DNA of 42,387 nucleotides. It comes from Gammaproteobacteria bacterium. Its GTDB lineage: Bacteria > Pseudomonadota > Gammaproteobacteria > JAJDYQ01. Location of the stretch: the NCBI GenBank assembly GCA_022825085.1, contig JAJDYQ010000055.1, positions 1 through 42,387 of the forward strand. Reading direction: 5' to 3'. The translations under genes were made by a program, and so were the position numbers. Within the stretch, counting starts at the first letter, position 1. The number at the start of each line of letters is the position of its first letter. The notes beneath the pieces were generated by a model. The model had not been told where the DNA came from and ran no database searches. It saw nothing but the letters and a program-made list of their open reading frames with translations. Shown here one piece after another: positions 1-9,380 of the stretch.

Positions 1-1
1 G

Positions 2-21
2 ATTCCTGCTTGCGCAGGAAT
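2..21. repeat. Short palindrome, REP-like
   Basis: ATTCCTGC (2-9) and GCAGGAAT (14-21) form a perfect 8-bp stem with a 4-base loop, followed by GACGGG. Palindromes of this kind (ATTCC...GGAATGACG) are dispersed extragenic repeats in many Proteobacteria. Only one copy is seen here, so calling it a repeat relies on that resemblance. It may continue left of the window. Confidence 0.45.
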
Positions 22-490
22 GACGGGCTTTCTTTGCACCTGTGGTCCGCGCCATATCGGTCTGCTGCTACCGCCACTGTGGCAGTGCCTGCCGTCAATT
101 CCAGAATCGTATTGCTGCCGCTGGTCGGCAGCCCTTGTCCAGTATGGTTCATATTGTCTCTCTCTGGGTCAGTCGATGAATACGCTGTTTCAGCCATTGC
201 CGGTCAGACATTACTGCCTGATCAGCGTCTTTGGCCCCATTGTACACCGGTTTGACGAACAGGGGCAAGTCGCAGCATCACGCCGGCTTGTACTGAAGTA
301 TAGCATAACATTTAACCGAGCACAAAGGCGATAAGCGCATTTTTCGCGTCATCCTGCGGTTTGTTCGGCCCTGTATTGCAGGCCGGTCCGACATTACCGG
401 CTGACCTGCACCATTTGTCCATTATGTATCGACCGGCAGCATACTGCAAGTTTTCCGAACCGGCAACATTTCCAGCGGCAATCTAACATG

Positions 491-524
491 AAAACGGGGT
501 GCCGGATCGGTTCTACGGACCGGC
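491..524 (-). terminator. Possible terminator after binding-protein gene
   Basis: On the minus strand, a GCCGG/CCGGC stem (520-524 with 501-505, 14-base loop) is followed by ACCCCGTTTT. It lies about 45 bases past the stop of the minus-strand gene ending at 568. The T-run is short and the stem interior imperfect, so this is only a candidate. Confidence 0.3.
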
Positions 525-567
525 GGCAGGTTTCCCCGGCAGTTCCCCTGATCGGGCGGTGTTCGCA

Positions 568-1368
568 TCAGTAGCCCCAGAAGTTTTTGAGCATGTCGGA
601 ATAGCCCTGGTAAAGCCCGGAATCGGCTTCTTCAAAACCGGGCAGGTTGATTTGTTGCAGCATTTGCTGGCCTGCGGGCTGTTCGGTGGCTTCTATCAGG
701 GCGGTACGCAGGGCCGTTACGACATCTTCGGGTACGTCGGGTGATACCGATATGGCCATGTGTGGCCATTGTTCTTCTGTCGCAACGACATTCAGTCCGG
801 GATTGGCTCCGACCAGCGGGGTGGGTATGACGGCACCGTGTACGCTTTTGTCAAGGACTTTGCTGATGGCATTCTGGGCATCGGTGGCTTCAACCAGCAT
901 GGGCTGGCGCATGGGATTACCAAAAAAGGTGTCCAGTATCAGTCCGCCGCGACTCGGTGAGGCCAGACTGGCAATGCGTTTGCCGACCAGTTCGGATGGC
1001 TCAAAGGCCAGTGTGTCTTCGCCGGTTACCAGGGTAAAGCTGACCACCCCAGCCACTTTGGCGATGACTCTGTAGTCCAGTTTCTGGATGCGGTAGTCGG
1101 TCAGGTGGGCAGCATCCATGACGATATCGTACTGGCCTTTTGACATTTCCTGCCAGTAGCTGATGAAGTTGGGCGTGGTTTGCAGGCTGAGGCTTTGACC
1201 GGTGCGGTCCTGCAGGTAGTCGATCAGCGGGGTATAGGCCGCTTCGGTCTGCGAGGTCGGCAGGATCGGCTGTATAATAAAGGTGTAGGGTGCTGCAACG
1301 GTCATGCCTGATAGTCCCAGCAGCAGGATGGTCGCTATCAGTGTTCGGCTGATTGGTGTGTGCTTCAT
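568..1368 (-). CDS. PhnD-like phosphate/phosphonate-type periplasmic binding protein
   Basis: A 266-aa secreted solute-binding protein of the PhnD/phosphonate-binding superfamily. The first ~25 residues form a signal peptide (MKHTPISRTLIATILLLGLS, then cleavage near TVAA). The mature part has family hallmarks: YTPLIDYLQDRTG, a YDIVMDAAHLTDY segment, LVGKRIASLASPSRGG, and the late AISVSPDVP and ALIEATEQPAG stretches. The frame is open upstream to 1491, but I chose the ATG at 1368 because the signal peptide starts there and a promoter-like element lies inside the longer version. No ABC permease or ATPase is adjacent, so it could serve a distant transporter or a sensor. The ligand cannot be read from sequence. 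Confidence 0.8.
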   Translation of the reverse strand: MKHTPISRTLIATILLLGLSGMTVAAPYTFIIQPILPTSQTEAAYTPLIDYLQDRTGQSLSLQTTPNFISYWQEMSKGQYDIVMDAAHLTDYRIQKLDYRVIAKVAGVVSFTLVTGEDTLAFEPSELVGKRIASLASPSRGGLILDTFFGNPMRQPMLVEATDAQNAISKVLDKSVHGAVIPTPLVGANPGLNVVATEEQWPHMAISVSPDVPEDVVTALRTALIEATEQPAGQQMLQQINLPGFEEADSGLYQGYSDMLKNFWGY

Positions 1369-1447
1369 GGTTTTCAGTGCCTTGTACAGGGGCCTCGTGT
1401 GGCTGTCGTCAGGGTGTTTGGGCGGTTTCCGGCATTTCCATATCGAC

Positions 1448-1478
1448 ATTATAGTATAGATGTCAGCATTTTCATCAA
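1448..1478 (-). promoter_or_regulatory. Candidate promoter of binding-protein gene
   Basis: On the minus strand TTGATG (1478-1473) is followed after 19 bases by a perfect TATAAT (1453-1448), about 80 bases upstream of the ATG at 1368. The spacer is longer than ideal. If real, it supports the shorter start of the downstream gene. Confidence 0.35.
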
Positions 1479-1521
1479 TATGTGATTGCATGTTTTTTCC
1501 TGTTTTGATGTGAACCGGGGC

Positions 1522-1549
1522 TTGATGATTTTTTTGAGCGGCCTAAACT
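1522..1549 (+). promoter_or_regulatory. Candidate promoter of thioredoxin-like gene
   Basis: TTGATG (1522-1527), a 16-base spacer and TAAACT (1544-1549) lie about 30 bases before the start at 1580. The match to sigma-70 consensus is moderate. Confidence 0.3.
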
Positions 1550-1579
1550 GTGTTCTTTTGCTGCCTGGAGGGTAGTGTC

Positions 1580-2137
1580 ATGGTCAGTCTGGAAACTCCG
1601 GTTTGTGATTTTAACCGGCCTGCAATCGATTTTTCGCTGTCCGGCGTCGATGGCAGGACATGGTCATTAGAGGATTGTGCGGGCGAAAAGGGCCTGCTGG
1701 TCATGTTTATCTGCAATCATTGTCCTTATGTGAAGGCTGTCAGGGACAGGATTGTGCGCGATACGGATGAGCTTAAGCAACTGGGATTGCATAGTGTCGC
1801 TATCATGTCAAACGATGCAACACAGTATGAGGAGGATTCTTTTGTGAATATGCAGAAGGTCGCCGAGGAGTGCCGCTTTGGCTTTCCTTATCTGCTGGAT
1901 GAGACTCAGGCTGTCGCCAGGGCCTATGGCGCGGTGTGTACGCCTGATTTTTTTGGCTATAACGCCGATCTGAAGTTGCAGTACCGCGGTCGCCTGGATG
2001 AAAGCCGCAAGGAGGCAGCCAGCCCTACGGTACGACGGGATCTTTTTGAGGCCATGAAGCTGGTCGCCGAGACAGGTCAGGGTCCGACCGAGCAGATCCC
2101 CAGCATGGGGTGTTCCATCAAGTGGATTGGTGAGTAG
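1580..2137 (+). CDS. Thioredoxin-fold redoxin family protein (peroxiredoxin-like)
   Basis: A 185-aa cytoplasmic AhpC/TSA-redoxin family protein. It has a CNHC redox motif (Cys45 and Cys48, context FICNHCPYVKAV), followed by IMSNDATQYEEDS and FPYLLDETQAVARAYGAVCTPD, which includes the cis-proline region TPDFF. No signal peptide is seen. The ATG at 1580 is preferred over an upstream in-frame ATG at 1550 because GGAGG sits 10 bases before it and family members begin near this point. It probably acts as a thiol-disulfide oxidoreductase or peroxidase; the substrate is unknown. It stands alone, with divergent and unrelated neighbours. Confidence 0.85.
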   Translation: MVSLETPVCDFNRPAIDFSLSGVDGRTWSLEDCAGEKGLLVMFICNHCPYVKAVRDRIVRDTDELKQLGLHSVAIMSNDATQYEEDSFVNMQKVAEECRFGFPYLLDETQAVARAYGAVCTPDFFGYNADLKLQYRGRLDESRKEAASPTVRRDLFEAMKLVAETGQGPTEQIPSMGCSIKWIGE

Positions 2138-2244
2138 TAGAGTTTCTTCTCGACGGTCGGTGTGTTTCTCTGCAATGAGTGGCAACCGGCCCCTTCTATT
2201 CTGTCTGTTTATGTACCCATAAGCGATATTGCCTGTCTGGTGTG

Positions 2245-2273
2245 TTGCGGGTCGCTGATGGTTCGGTGATAAT
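2245..2273 (+). promoter_or_regulatory. Candidate promoter of the tkt-fba cluster
   Basis: TTGCGG (2245-2250), an exact 17-base spacer and GATAAT (2268-2273) lie about 150 bases upstream of the transketolase start. This would give a leader of roughly 145 nt containing the 16-bp tandem repeat at 2297-2328. Assigned by eye only. Confidence 0.35.
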
Positions 2274-2296
2274 GGTCGGTCTTGTTACCGGCATGT

Positions 2297-2328
2297 GGAA
2301 TCAGATTGTCAGGGAATCAGACCGTCAG
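2297..2328 (+). repeat. Tandem 16-bp direct repeat upstream of tkt
   Basis: GGAATCAGATTGTCAG (2297-2312) is followed immediately by GGAATCAGACCGTCAG (2313-2328), differing only at two adjacent bases. It sits between the putative promoter and the transketolase gene. Head-to-tail copies at a 16-bp period could be a regulator binding site or a replication-slippage duplication. Confidence 0.6.
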
Positions 2329-2425
2329 GATGGTTCTTGCCACGATATTGCGGAATGGGGCTGATCTTTGCCGTCGGCACCGCCGGGTTTGATGGTTGCC
2401 GGGTGTATTTCTTGAGGAGAATGTT

Positions 2426-4423
2426 ATGCCGTCGCGTTTTGAGCTGGCAAACGCTGTCCGCGCGTTAAGCATGGATGCCGTACAAAAGGCCAATTCCGGC
2501 CATCCGGGTGCCCCCATGGGTATGGCGGATATCGCCGAGGTGCTCTGGAATGATTATTTGAAACATAATCCGGCCAATCCGCACTGGGCGGACCGTGACC
2601 GCTTTGTGCTTTCCAACGGTCATGGCTCCATGTTGATTTATGCCCTGCTGCATTTGACCGGCTATGAGATGGGCATGGATGATCTGAAAAATTTCCGGCA
2701 ACTGCATTCCAAAACACCGGGACACCCTGAGTATGGTTATGCTCCCGGTATCGAGACAACGACCGGCCCGCTGGGACAGGGTGTCAGTAATGCCGTTGGT
2801 ATGGCTGTCGCCGAGCGTGCGCTGGCAGCGGAGTTTAATCAAGACGGTCATGTCATCGTTGATCATTATACTTATGTGTTTTTAGGCGACGGTTGTCTGA
2901 TGGAGGGCATCTCGCATGAGGTCTGTTCGCTGGCGGGTACGCTGGGGCTCGGCAAGTTGATCGCTTTCTGGGATGATAATGGCATTTCTATCGATGGCCA
3001 TGTCGAGGGCTGGTTCACCGATGATACGCCGGCTCGTTTCGAGGCTTATGGCTGGCATGTGGTGGCCGGTGTCGATGGCCATGATGCGCAGGCCGTCAGC
3101 AGGGCTGTCGAGATGGCTCGTTCCGTAACTGACCGACCTTCCCTGATCTGTTGTAAAACAACGATTGGTTTCGGTTCTCCCAATAAGGCCGGTTCCCATG
3201 CCTGCCATGGCGCACCTCTGGGCGTTGATGAGGTCGCGCTGGCCAGAAAGGAGCTGGGCTGGACACATGATCCGTTTGTTGTGCCTGATGAGATTTATGC
3301 CGGCTGGGACGGTCGGGAAAAAGGTCAGGCCGCTGAGGCAGCCTGGAATGACCGGTTCGCTGCTTATGAGGCTGCCTGCCCCGAACTGGCTGCCGAGTTC
3401 GAGCGCCGCATGGCGGATAAGCGTCCCGATAACTGGGCGAAACAGGTGGAGAGGTTTGTTGCTGAGTGCAGCCGTAACGCTGAAAGCAAGGCAACCCGAC
3501 AGGCTTCTCTGGCCGCCATCGAGCATTACGCCGGACTGGCACCTGAGTTGTTCGGCGGTTCCGCTGACCTGGGTTGCTCAAATCTGACGGAGTGGCCCGG
3601 TTACCGACCCATGCGGGCCGATATGCCGGATTGTAATTATATCCATTATGGTGTGCGTGAGTTCGGTATGTCCGCCATTATGAATGGTATTGCTTTGCAC
3701 GGTGGCCTGGTGCCGTTCGGTGCTACTTTTCTGATGTTTTCTGATTATTCGCGTAATGCGCTTCGTATGGCAGCCCTGATGAAGGTGCATTCCGTGTTTG
3801 TCTTTACCCACGATTCAATCGGTCTGGGTGAGGACGGACCAACCCATCAGGCGGTCGAGCAGCTTCCCGCATTGCGTATGATCCCGAATATGGATGTGTG
3901 GCGTCCGTGTGATACGGTAGAGAGCGCTGTCGCCTGGGCTGCCGCTGTCGAGCGCACCGATGGCCCGTCCTGTCTGGTCTTTTCCCGGCAAAAACTGCCT
4001 CATCAGGAGCGAACTTCCGAACAGATTGCCGGCATCAGCATGGGTGGGTATGTCCTGCTGGATTGTGACGGCACACCCGATGTCATCGTTATTGCCACGG
4101 GTTCGGAGGTCGGCATTGCCATGCAGGCTGCCGCTGCCAGCCGTAAAAATGTGCGTGTGGTTTCGATGCCTTCCACCAGTGTCTTCGACAGGCAGGAGGC
4201 TGATTACAGGGAGTCTGTGCTGCCGCCTTCTGTTACGGCACGGGTGGCGGTCGAGGCCGCCGCATCGGATGGCTGGTATAAGTATGTCGGCACCGGCGGC
4301 AGAGTGGTCGGCATGGATCGTTTCGGCGAGTCCGCTCCTGCCGATGAGCTGTTCAGGCATTTCGGCTTTACCGCCGAGCATGTCGGCACGGTGATTGATG
4401 AGGTATGCACAACCGAAAGGTAA
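2426..4423 (+). CDS. Transketolase
   Basis: A 665-aa full-length transketolase, the usual size for the family. It is thiamine-diphosphate dependent and moves two-carbon units in the pentose-phosphate and Calvin cycles. Visible are His26 in [10 protein letters not shown], the TPP-binding GDG at 154-156 followed by [15 protein letters not shown], and the pyrimidine-domain stretch [14 protein letters not shown]. The ATG at 2426 has GAGGAG 7 bases upstream; an in-frame ATG at 2396 lacks one. It is the first gene of a five-gene plus-strand cluster (tkt-gap-pgk-pyk-fba), an arrangement common in autotrophic and methylotrophic proteobacteria, where it feeds ribulose-phosphate regeneration. Confidence 0.97.
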   Translation: MPSRFELANAVRALSMDAVQKANSGHPGAPMGMADIAEVLWNDYLKHNPANPHWADRDRFVLSNGHGSMLIYALLHLTGYEMGMDDLKNFRQLHSKTPGHPEYGYAPGIETTTGPLGQGVSNAVGMAVAERALAAEFNQDGHVIVDHYTYVFLGDGCLMEGISHEVCSLAGTLGLGKLIAFWDDNGISIDGHVEGWFTDDTPARFEAYGWHVVAGVDGHDAQAVSRAVEMARSVTDRPSLICCKTTIGFGSPNKAGSHACHGAPLGVDEVALARKELGWTHDPFVVPDEIYAGWDGREKGQAAEAAWNDRFAAYEAACPELAAEFERRMADKRPDNWAKQVERFVAECSRNAESKATRQASLAAIEHYAGLAPELFGGSADLGCSNLTEWPGYRPMRADMPDCNYIHYGVREFGMSAIMNGIALHGGLVPFGATFLMFSDYSRNALRMAALMKVHSVFVFTHDSIGLGEDGPTHQAVEQLPALRMIPNMDVWRPCDTVESAVAWAAAVERTDGPSCLVFSRQKLPHQERTSEQIAGISMGGYVLLDCDGTPDVIVIATGSEVGIAMQAAAASRKNVRVVSMPSTSVFDRQEADYRESVLPPSVTARVAVEAAASDGWYKYVGTGGRVVGMDRFGESAPADELFRHFGFTAEHVGTVIDEVCTTER

Positions 4424-4478
4424 GGCTTTATGAGGTGCCGATGTTTGAAACCTCTATATTTTTTTAGGAGATTAGATA

Positions 4479-5483
4479 ATGGCTGTTCGAGTCGGTATTA
4501 ATGGCTTTGGTCGCATTGGTCGCATGGCGTTTCGCGCTATCGCAAAGGATTTCCCTGATATTCAGGTGGTCGGCATCAATGATCTGCTGGAGGCGGATTA
4601 CCTGGCCTATATGTTGAAGCATGATTCTGTTCATGGCATTTTCGACGGTGATGTCGTTGTTGATGGCAGCAATCTGGTCGTCAATGGCAACACTATCCGC
4701 CTGACAGCGGAGCGTGATCCGGCGGACCTGGCCTGGGGCAAGCTTGATGTGGATATCGTGATCGAGTGTACAGGCTTTTTTCTGACCGCGGAGAGCTGCC
4801 AGAAGCATATCGATGCCGGTGCGAAGAAGGTGGTGCAGTCGGCACCTTCCAAGGATGGTACGCCGATGTTTGTGTATGGCGTCAACCATGAGGATTATGC
4901 AGGCCAGCAGATTGTTTCTGCCGCTTCCTGCACAACGAATTGTCTGGCACCTGTCGCCAAGGTTCTAAACGATAGATGGGGTATCAGGCGTGGCTTGATG
5001 ACGACTGTTCATGCCGCTACCGCGACCCAGAAAACGGTTGATGGTCCTTCGATGAAGGACTGGCGCGGTGGCCGGGGTATCCTGGAAAATATTATCCCTT
5101 CTTCAACCGGTGCTGCCAAAGCCGTGGGTGTGGTTTTACCGGAGTTGAACGGCAGGCTGACCGGTATGGCTTTCCGTGTGCCGACTTCTGATGTTTCTGT
5201 TGTCGATCTGACCTGTGAACTGGACCGGGAGGCTTCATACGATGAGGTCTGCGCTGCCATGCAGGAGGCTGCCGAGTCGGAGAGCATGGGGGATACGCTG
5301 GCCTATACCGATGAGAAGGTGGTTTCAACCGATTTCCGCGGCAACAGCCATTCTTCTATCTTTGACGCCGAAGCCGGTATGGCCCTCGATGGTACTTTTA
5401 TCAAACTGGTGATCTGGTATGACAATGAGTATGGTTATACCTGTAATATGCTGCGCTTTGTCAGGCATGTTGCAACCGGCTGA
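4479..5483 (+). CDS. Type I glyceraldehyde-3-phosphate dehydrogenase
   Basis: A 334-aa tetramer-type GAPDH that interconverts glyceraldehyde-3-phosphate and 1,3-bisphosphoglycerate. It has an N-terminal Rossmann motif [10 protein letters not shown], Asp35 in GINDL (typical of NAD preference, though dual use is possible), catalytic Cys151 in ASCTTNC, and His178 in [10 protein letters not shown]. The C-terminus [15 protein letters not shown] is canonical. AGGAG lies 8-9 bases upstream of the ATG. It follows tkt by 55 bases and precedes pgk by 49, consistent with one transcript. Confidence 0.97.
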   Translation: MAVRVGINGFGRIGRMAFRAIAKDFPDIQVVGINDLLEADYLAYMLKHDSVHGIFDGDVVVDGSNLVVNGNTIRLTAERDPADLAWGKLDVDIVIECTGFFLTAESCQKHIDAGAKKVVQSAPSKDGTPMFVYGVNHEDYAGQQIVSAASCTTNCLAPVAKVLNDRWGIRRGLMTTVHAATATQKTVDGPSMKDWRGGRGILENIIPSSTGAAKAVGVVLPELNGRLTGMAFRVPTSDVSVVDLTCELDREASYDEVCAAMQEAAESESMGDTLAYTDEKVVSTDFRGNSHSSIFDAEAGMALDGTFIKLVIWYDNEYGYTCNMLRFVRHVATG

Positions 5484-5532
5484 TGCCATGCGATTGCCTG
5501 ACTATGGCCTGTGGAATACGCGGGTTTAATGA

Positions 5533-6714
5533 ATGCCTTTCATTAAATTGACCGATGTTGAGCTGGCCGGCAAGCGTGTTTTGATTCGCGCCGACCTGAA
5601 TGTGCCTGTCAAAAATGGCAGGGTTACTTCCGATGCGCGTATCGTGGCATCCATGCCGTCCATTGAGTATTGCATGAAGGCGGGTGCCAGGGTGCAGGTG
5701 ATGTCTCATCGTGGTCGCCCGCAGGAAGGGGCGGCTGATGATGAAAATTCAATGCGACCGATTGCTGATGATATGTCTGCCCGTCTGGGATCGGAGGTCC
5801 GTCTGATCGCAGATTATCTGGGCAGTGCTCCTGATGTGGCACCGGGTGAGTGTGTTTTGTTTGAAAATGTGCGCTTTAATGTCGGTGAGAAAGAGGACAG
5901 CAGCGAGCTGGCCAGAAAATATGCGGCATTGTGTGATGTGTTTGTGATGGATGCCTTCGGTACCGCTCATCGCGCCCAGGCTTCCACTCATGGTGCCGGT
6001 CTGCATGCACCCGTGGCTTGTGCCGGTTTGTTGTTGTCGAATGAGCTGGATAGTCTGGCCAGGGCACTGGCTGATCCGGTGCGGCCGATGCTGGCGATTG
6101 TCGGGGGTTCCAAGGTTTCTACCAAGCTGACTGTTCTGGAGGCGTTGTCGGAGAAGGTGGATCAGCTGATTGTCGGTGGCGGGATCGCCAATACTTTCCT
6201 GAAGGCCATGGGCTTTAATATCGGCCGTTCTTTGTGTGAGGATGATATGGTCAATACGGCCAGGGCTTTGATTGAAAAGATGAGGGCGCGCGGCGCGGAT
6301 ATTCCTATTGCAGTCGATGTCGTTGTCGGCAGGGAGCTTTCTGAGGGCACCGAGGCAGTTTTGAAGGATGCGGGCGATGTGGCAGACGATGATATGATTT
6401 TTGACATCGGCCCCCGCTCGGCTCAGGGGCTGGCTGAGATTATCAATAAAGCAGGCACGGTTGTCTGGAATGGCCCGGTCGGTGTGTTTGAGTTTGATCA
6501 GTTCGGCAGCGGCACCAGAACTATCGCCCTGGCTATTGCCCGTTCGGATTGTTTCTCTATAGCCGGCGGCGGCGATACGATTGCCGCTATCCAGAAGTAT
6601 GGCATTTATGATGATGTTTCATATATCTCTACCGCAGGCGGTGCATTTCTCGAATATCTGGAGGGCAGGACATTGCCTGCCGTAGCCATGTTGCAGGCCC
6701 GCACCGGCAGTTAA
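5533..6714 (+). CDS. Phosphoglycerate kinase
   Basis: A 393-aa phosphoglycerate kinase of ordinary length; it transfers phosphate between 1,3-bisphosphoglycerate and ADP (the reverse reaction consumes ATP in CO2 fixation). Motifs: [14 protein letters not shown] with conserved RADx[41 protein letters not shown], and the C-terminal GGGDTIAAI nucleotide loop. The Shine-Dalgarno is poor (GGG 10-12 bases before the ATG), so translation may depend partly on coupling to the upstream gene 49 bases away. Confidence 0.97.
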   Translation: MPFIKLTDVELAGKRVLIRADLNVPVKNGRVTSDARIVASMPSIEYCMKAGARVQVMSHRGRPQEGAADDENSMRPIADDMSARLGSEVRLIADYLGSAPDVAPGECVLFENVRFNVGEKEDSSELARKYAALCDVFVMDAFGTAHRAQASTHGAGLHAPVACAGLLLSNELDSLARALADPVRPMLAIVGGSKVSTKLTVLEALSEKVDQLIVGGGIANTFLKAMGFNIGRSLCEDDMVNTARALIEKMRARGADIPIAVDVVVGRELSEGTEAVLKDAGDVADDDMIFDIGPRSAQGLAEIINKAGTVVWNGPVGVFEFDQFGSGTRTIALAIARSDCFSIAGGGDTIAAIQKYGIYDDVSYISTAGGAFLEYLEGRTLPAVAMLQARTGS

Positions 6715-6741
6715 TCCGGGTCTGTCGGGAAAGCGAATTCC

Positions 6742-8202
6742 ATGCCGAGAAGAACCAAGATTGTCGCTACCCTGGGACCGGCAACCGATGACCCCAGGGC
6801 GCTGGATGAGTTGATTCAGGCCGGCGTTGATGTTTGCCGTATCAATTTTTCGCATGGCTCGGCCGGGGAGCATAAGGCGCGTGCGGAGACTGTTCGCAAC
6901 CGCGCCCGCGCCTGTGGACGTCAGGTTGGTATTATTGCCGATCTGCAGGGCCCCAAGATCCGTATCGGTGCGTTCAGGGATGGCTCGGTTGAGTTGTCTG
7001 AAGGTGCCATGTTTTCGCTGGATGCGAATATGGATATTGAAGCCGGCCATGAAACGGCTGTCGGTATTTTGTATAAGGCATTGCCCGGCGATGTGGCCCG
7101 TGGCGATACTCTGTTGCTCGATGATGGTGCCATTGTGTTGTGGGTCGATGATGTGGATGAGGCTGAAATACGCTGCCGTGTGGTGGTCGGCGGGGTGCTT
7201 TCCGACAAGAAGGGTATCAATAAACAGGGCGGTGGCCTGTCGGCTGCCGCATTGACCGAAAAGGATATGCAGGATATTAAAACGGCCGCTGACCTTGAGG
7301 CCGATTATCTGGCATTGTCTTTCCCTCGAAACGCTAAAGATGTCAATATGGCCCGTGACCTGTTTTATAAGGCCGGCGGGCATGGCGGTTTGATCGCCAA
7401 GATCGAGCGCGCCGAGGCGCTGACCAATATCGAGGAAATCATTGAGGCTTCCGATGTCATTATGATTGCCCGCGGCGATCTCGGTGTTGAAATCGGCGAC
7501 CCGGAGTTGCCGGGCGTGCAGAAAAAACTGGTCGCCAGGGCCCGAAAAATGAACCGCGTAGTGATCACGGCTACACAGATGATGCAGTCCATGATCGAGA
7601 ATCATACGCCAACCCGTGCCGAGGTGATGGATGTAGCCAATGCCGTGCTGGACGGGACGGATGCGGTCATGCTGTCGGCCGAGACTTCTGTCGGTAAGCA
7701 TCCGGCAAAAGTGGTGGCTTCTATGGGCAAAATCTGCCTCGGCGCAGAGAAGCAGCGCGAGGCCATGATTTCCACTCATCGTACAGGTACTACTTTTGAC
7801 TATATTGATGAGGCCATCGCCATGGCTACCATGTACACCGCCAATCATCTGGGAGTGACGGCCATTATTTCTCTTACCGAGTCCGGTTCGACACCTCTGT
7901 GGATGTCCCGTATCAGTTCGGGTATCCCCATCTATGCAATGACTTCAAGTGTGAAAACACGTCGCCGGGTAACATTGTATCGAGGCGTCTATCCCGTCAG
8001 CTTTAAGCCGGATTTTTCCGATCACGCTATCGTCAATAAGGAGGCCGTCGATGATCTGGTGCGGCGCGGTGCTGTGCGTGACGGGGATCTGGTCATTATT
8101 ACGAAAGGCGATTTGGCCGGCACCGCCGGCGGAACCAATACGATGAAGGTTGTTAAAGTCGGAGGATTACATACTCCGGAATATTGTAAAATCGATCCGT
8201 GA
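6742..8202 (+). CDS. Pyruvate kinase
   Basis: A 486-aa pyruvate kinase making ATP and pyruvate from phosphoenolpyruvate. The N-terminal TKIVATLGPAT, CRINFSHG, IADLQGPKIRIG, the K+/Mg2+ region IAKIERAEAL, the MIARGDLGVEIG segment and TRAEVMDVANAVLDGTDAVMLSAET span the barrel; a regulatory C-terminal domain follows. GGGAAAG lies about 8 bases upstream. It comes 27 bases after pgk. Having pyk inside a Calvin/glycolysis cluster links triose-phosphate output to pyruvate supply. Confidence 0.96.
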   Translation: MPRRTKIVATLGPATDDPRALDELIQAGVDVCRINFSHGSAGEHKARAETVRNRARACGRQVGIIADLQGPKIRIGAFRDGSVELSEGAMFSLDANMDIEAGHETAVGILYKALPGDVARGDTLLLDDGAIVLWVDDVDEAEIRCRVVVGGVLSDKKGINKQGGGLSAAALTEKDMQDIKTAADLEADYLALSFPRNAKDVNMARDLFYKAGGHGGLIAKIERAEALTNIEEIIEASDVIMIARGDLGVEIGDPELPGVQKKLVARARKMNRVVITATQMMQSMIENHTPTRAEVMDVANAVLDGTDAVMLSAETSVGKHPAKVVASMGKICLGAEKQREAMISTHRTGTTFDYIDEAIAMATMYTANHLGVTAIISLTESGSTPLWMSRISSGIPIYAMTSSVKTRRRVTLYRGVYPVSFKPDFSDHAIVNKEAVDDLVRRGAVRDGDLVIITKGDLAGTAGGTNTMKVVKVGGLHTPEYCKIDP

Positions 8203-8234
8203 TATTATTCTTGATAAGCGGAAAACAAGTAACC

Positions 8235-8265
8235 GGGGAAATTCTGTTAATGTGCGGGTTTCCCC
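8235..8265 (+). other. Stem-loop between pyk and fba
   Basis: GGGGAAA (8235-8241) pairs perfectly with TTTCCCC (8259-8265) around a 17-base loop, 33 bases after the pyk stop and 27 before the fba start. There is no T-run directly behind it, so it looks more like an mRNA processing or stability element than a full terminator. It could help set a separate fba level. Confidence 0.35.
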
Positions 8266-8292
8266 TCAATTTTAATATGTGAGGAGATAATT

Positions 8293-9357
8293 ATGGCTCT
8301 TATTTCAATGCGGCAGTTACTCGACTATGCCGCGGACAATGACTTCGGTATGCCGGCTTTCAATGTGAATAACATGGAGCAGGTTCATGCTATCATGCAG
8401 GCAGCAGATGCGGCAGACAGCCCGGTTATCATGCAGGGTTCGGCCGGTGCGCGTTCCTATGCGGGCGAACCGTTTTTGCGCCATCTGGTTACAGCGGCTA
8501 TTGAGCAGTATCCACATATCCCGGTCGTTATGCACCAGGACCACGGCGCAGAACCGGCGGTTTGTCTGCGTTCTATCCAGTCCGGCTTTTCATCCGTTAT
8601 GATGGATGGTTCATTGATGCCGGATATGAAGACTCCGGCTACCTTTGAATATAATGTCGATGTCACCCGCAAGGTTGTCGAAATCGCCCACGCCGGTGGT
8701 GTTACCGTGGAGGGTGAGTTGGGTTGCCTGGGTTCTCTGGAAACCGGTGAGATGGGCGAGGAGGATGGTCACGGTGCCGAAGGCAAGCTGGATATGGATA
8801 TGCTGTTGACGGACCCTGAAGAGGCCGCCCGGTTTGTCAAAGAAACCGCCGTTGATGCACTGGCTATCGCTATCGGCACTTCTCATGGTGCCTATAAGTT
8901 CACGAAAGAGCCTACCGGTGATATTCTGCGCATTGATCGTATCAAGGAAATTCACAGGCGCATTCCCGATACGCATCTGGTTATGCACGGTTCTTCTTCT
9001 GTACCCCAGGATTGGCTGGAAATCATCAATAGCCATGGCGGTGATATGGGCCAGACTTATGGCGTTCCGGTCGAAGAAATTCAGGAAGGCATCAAACACG
9101 GGGTGCGTAAGGTGAATATTGATACGGACCTGCGCATGGCTTCTACCGGTGCGATCCGCAGGCATTTAACGGATAACCCAGCCAACTTCGACCCGCGCAA
9201 GTTTCTGAAGGCTTCCACTGCAGCGATGAAAGATATTTGTCAGGCGCGCTTCGAGGCTTTCGGTTGTGCAGGTCATGCCGCCAAAATCAGGCCTGTCTCT
9301 CTGGAAGATATGGTTGCCCGTTATGCCGGCGGGGAGCTGGAACCCAAGGTTAGCTAG
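8293..9357 (+). CDS. Class II fructose-bisphosphate aldolase, Calvin-cycle subtype
   Basis: A 354-aa zinc-dependent aldolase that joins dihydroxyacetone phosphate with glyceraldehyde-3-phosphate (or with erythrose-4-phosphate to give sedoheptulose bisphosphate). The start [27 protein letters not shown] and overall length match the Calvin-cycle subtype. Metal and catalytic residues are visible: VVMHQDHG (catalytic Asp83, zinc ligand His84), His198 in GTSHGAYKF and His232 in VMHGSSS, plus KVNIDTDLR for phosphate binding. GAGGAG lies 6-7 bases before the ATG. It ends the plus-strand cluster, 23 bases from the convergent DUF255 gene. Confidence 0.96.
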   Translation: MALISMRQLLDYAADNDFGMPAFNVNNMEQVHAIMQAADAADSPVIMQGSAGARSYAGEPFLRHLVTAAIEQYPHIPVVMHQDHGAEPAVCLRSIQSGFSSVMMDGSLMPDMKTPATFEYNVDVTRKVVEIAHAGGVTVEGELGCLGSLETGEMGEEDGHGAEGKLDMDMLLTDPEEAARFVKETAVDALAIAIGTSHGAYKFTKEPTGDILRIDRIKEIHRRIPDTHLVMHGSSSVPQDWLEIINSHGGDMGQTYGVPVEEIQEGIKHGVRKVNIDTDLRMASTGAIRRHLTDNPANFDPRKFLKASTAAMKDICQARFEAFGCAGHAAKIRPVSLEDMVARYAGGELEPKVS

Positions 9358-9380
9358 CGGGATTCCGAATATCGGTGTTT

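Larger units (their letters stand above)
1..567. other. Gene-free stretch at left edge
   Basis: No convincing coding region is visible on either strand. The two plus-strand reading frames of 81 and 104 codons near 10-334 overlap each other, lack ribosome binding sites and have unconvincing composition. The stretch holds a short palindrome at its very start and a stem-loop just downstream of the minus-strand binding-protein gene. It may be a decayed spacer; nothing else is recognisable. Confidence 0.6.

Noticed and set aside
10-334. Two overlapping plus-strand frames at the left edge
   Set aside because: No ribosome binding site, mutually overlapping, low-complexity translation without family features.
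6619-7848. 409-codon minus-strand frame opposite pyruvate kinase
   Set aside because: Antisense to an unmistakable pyk gene; His/Ile-rich composition is a codon-bias shadow.
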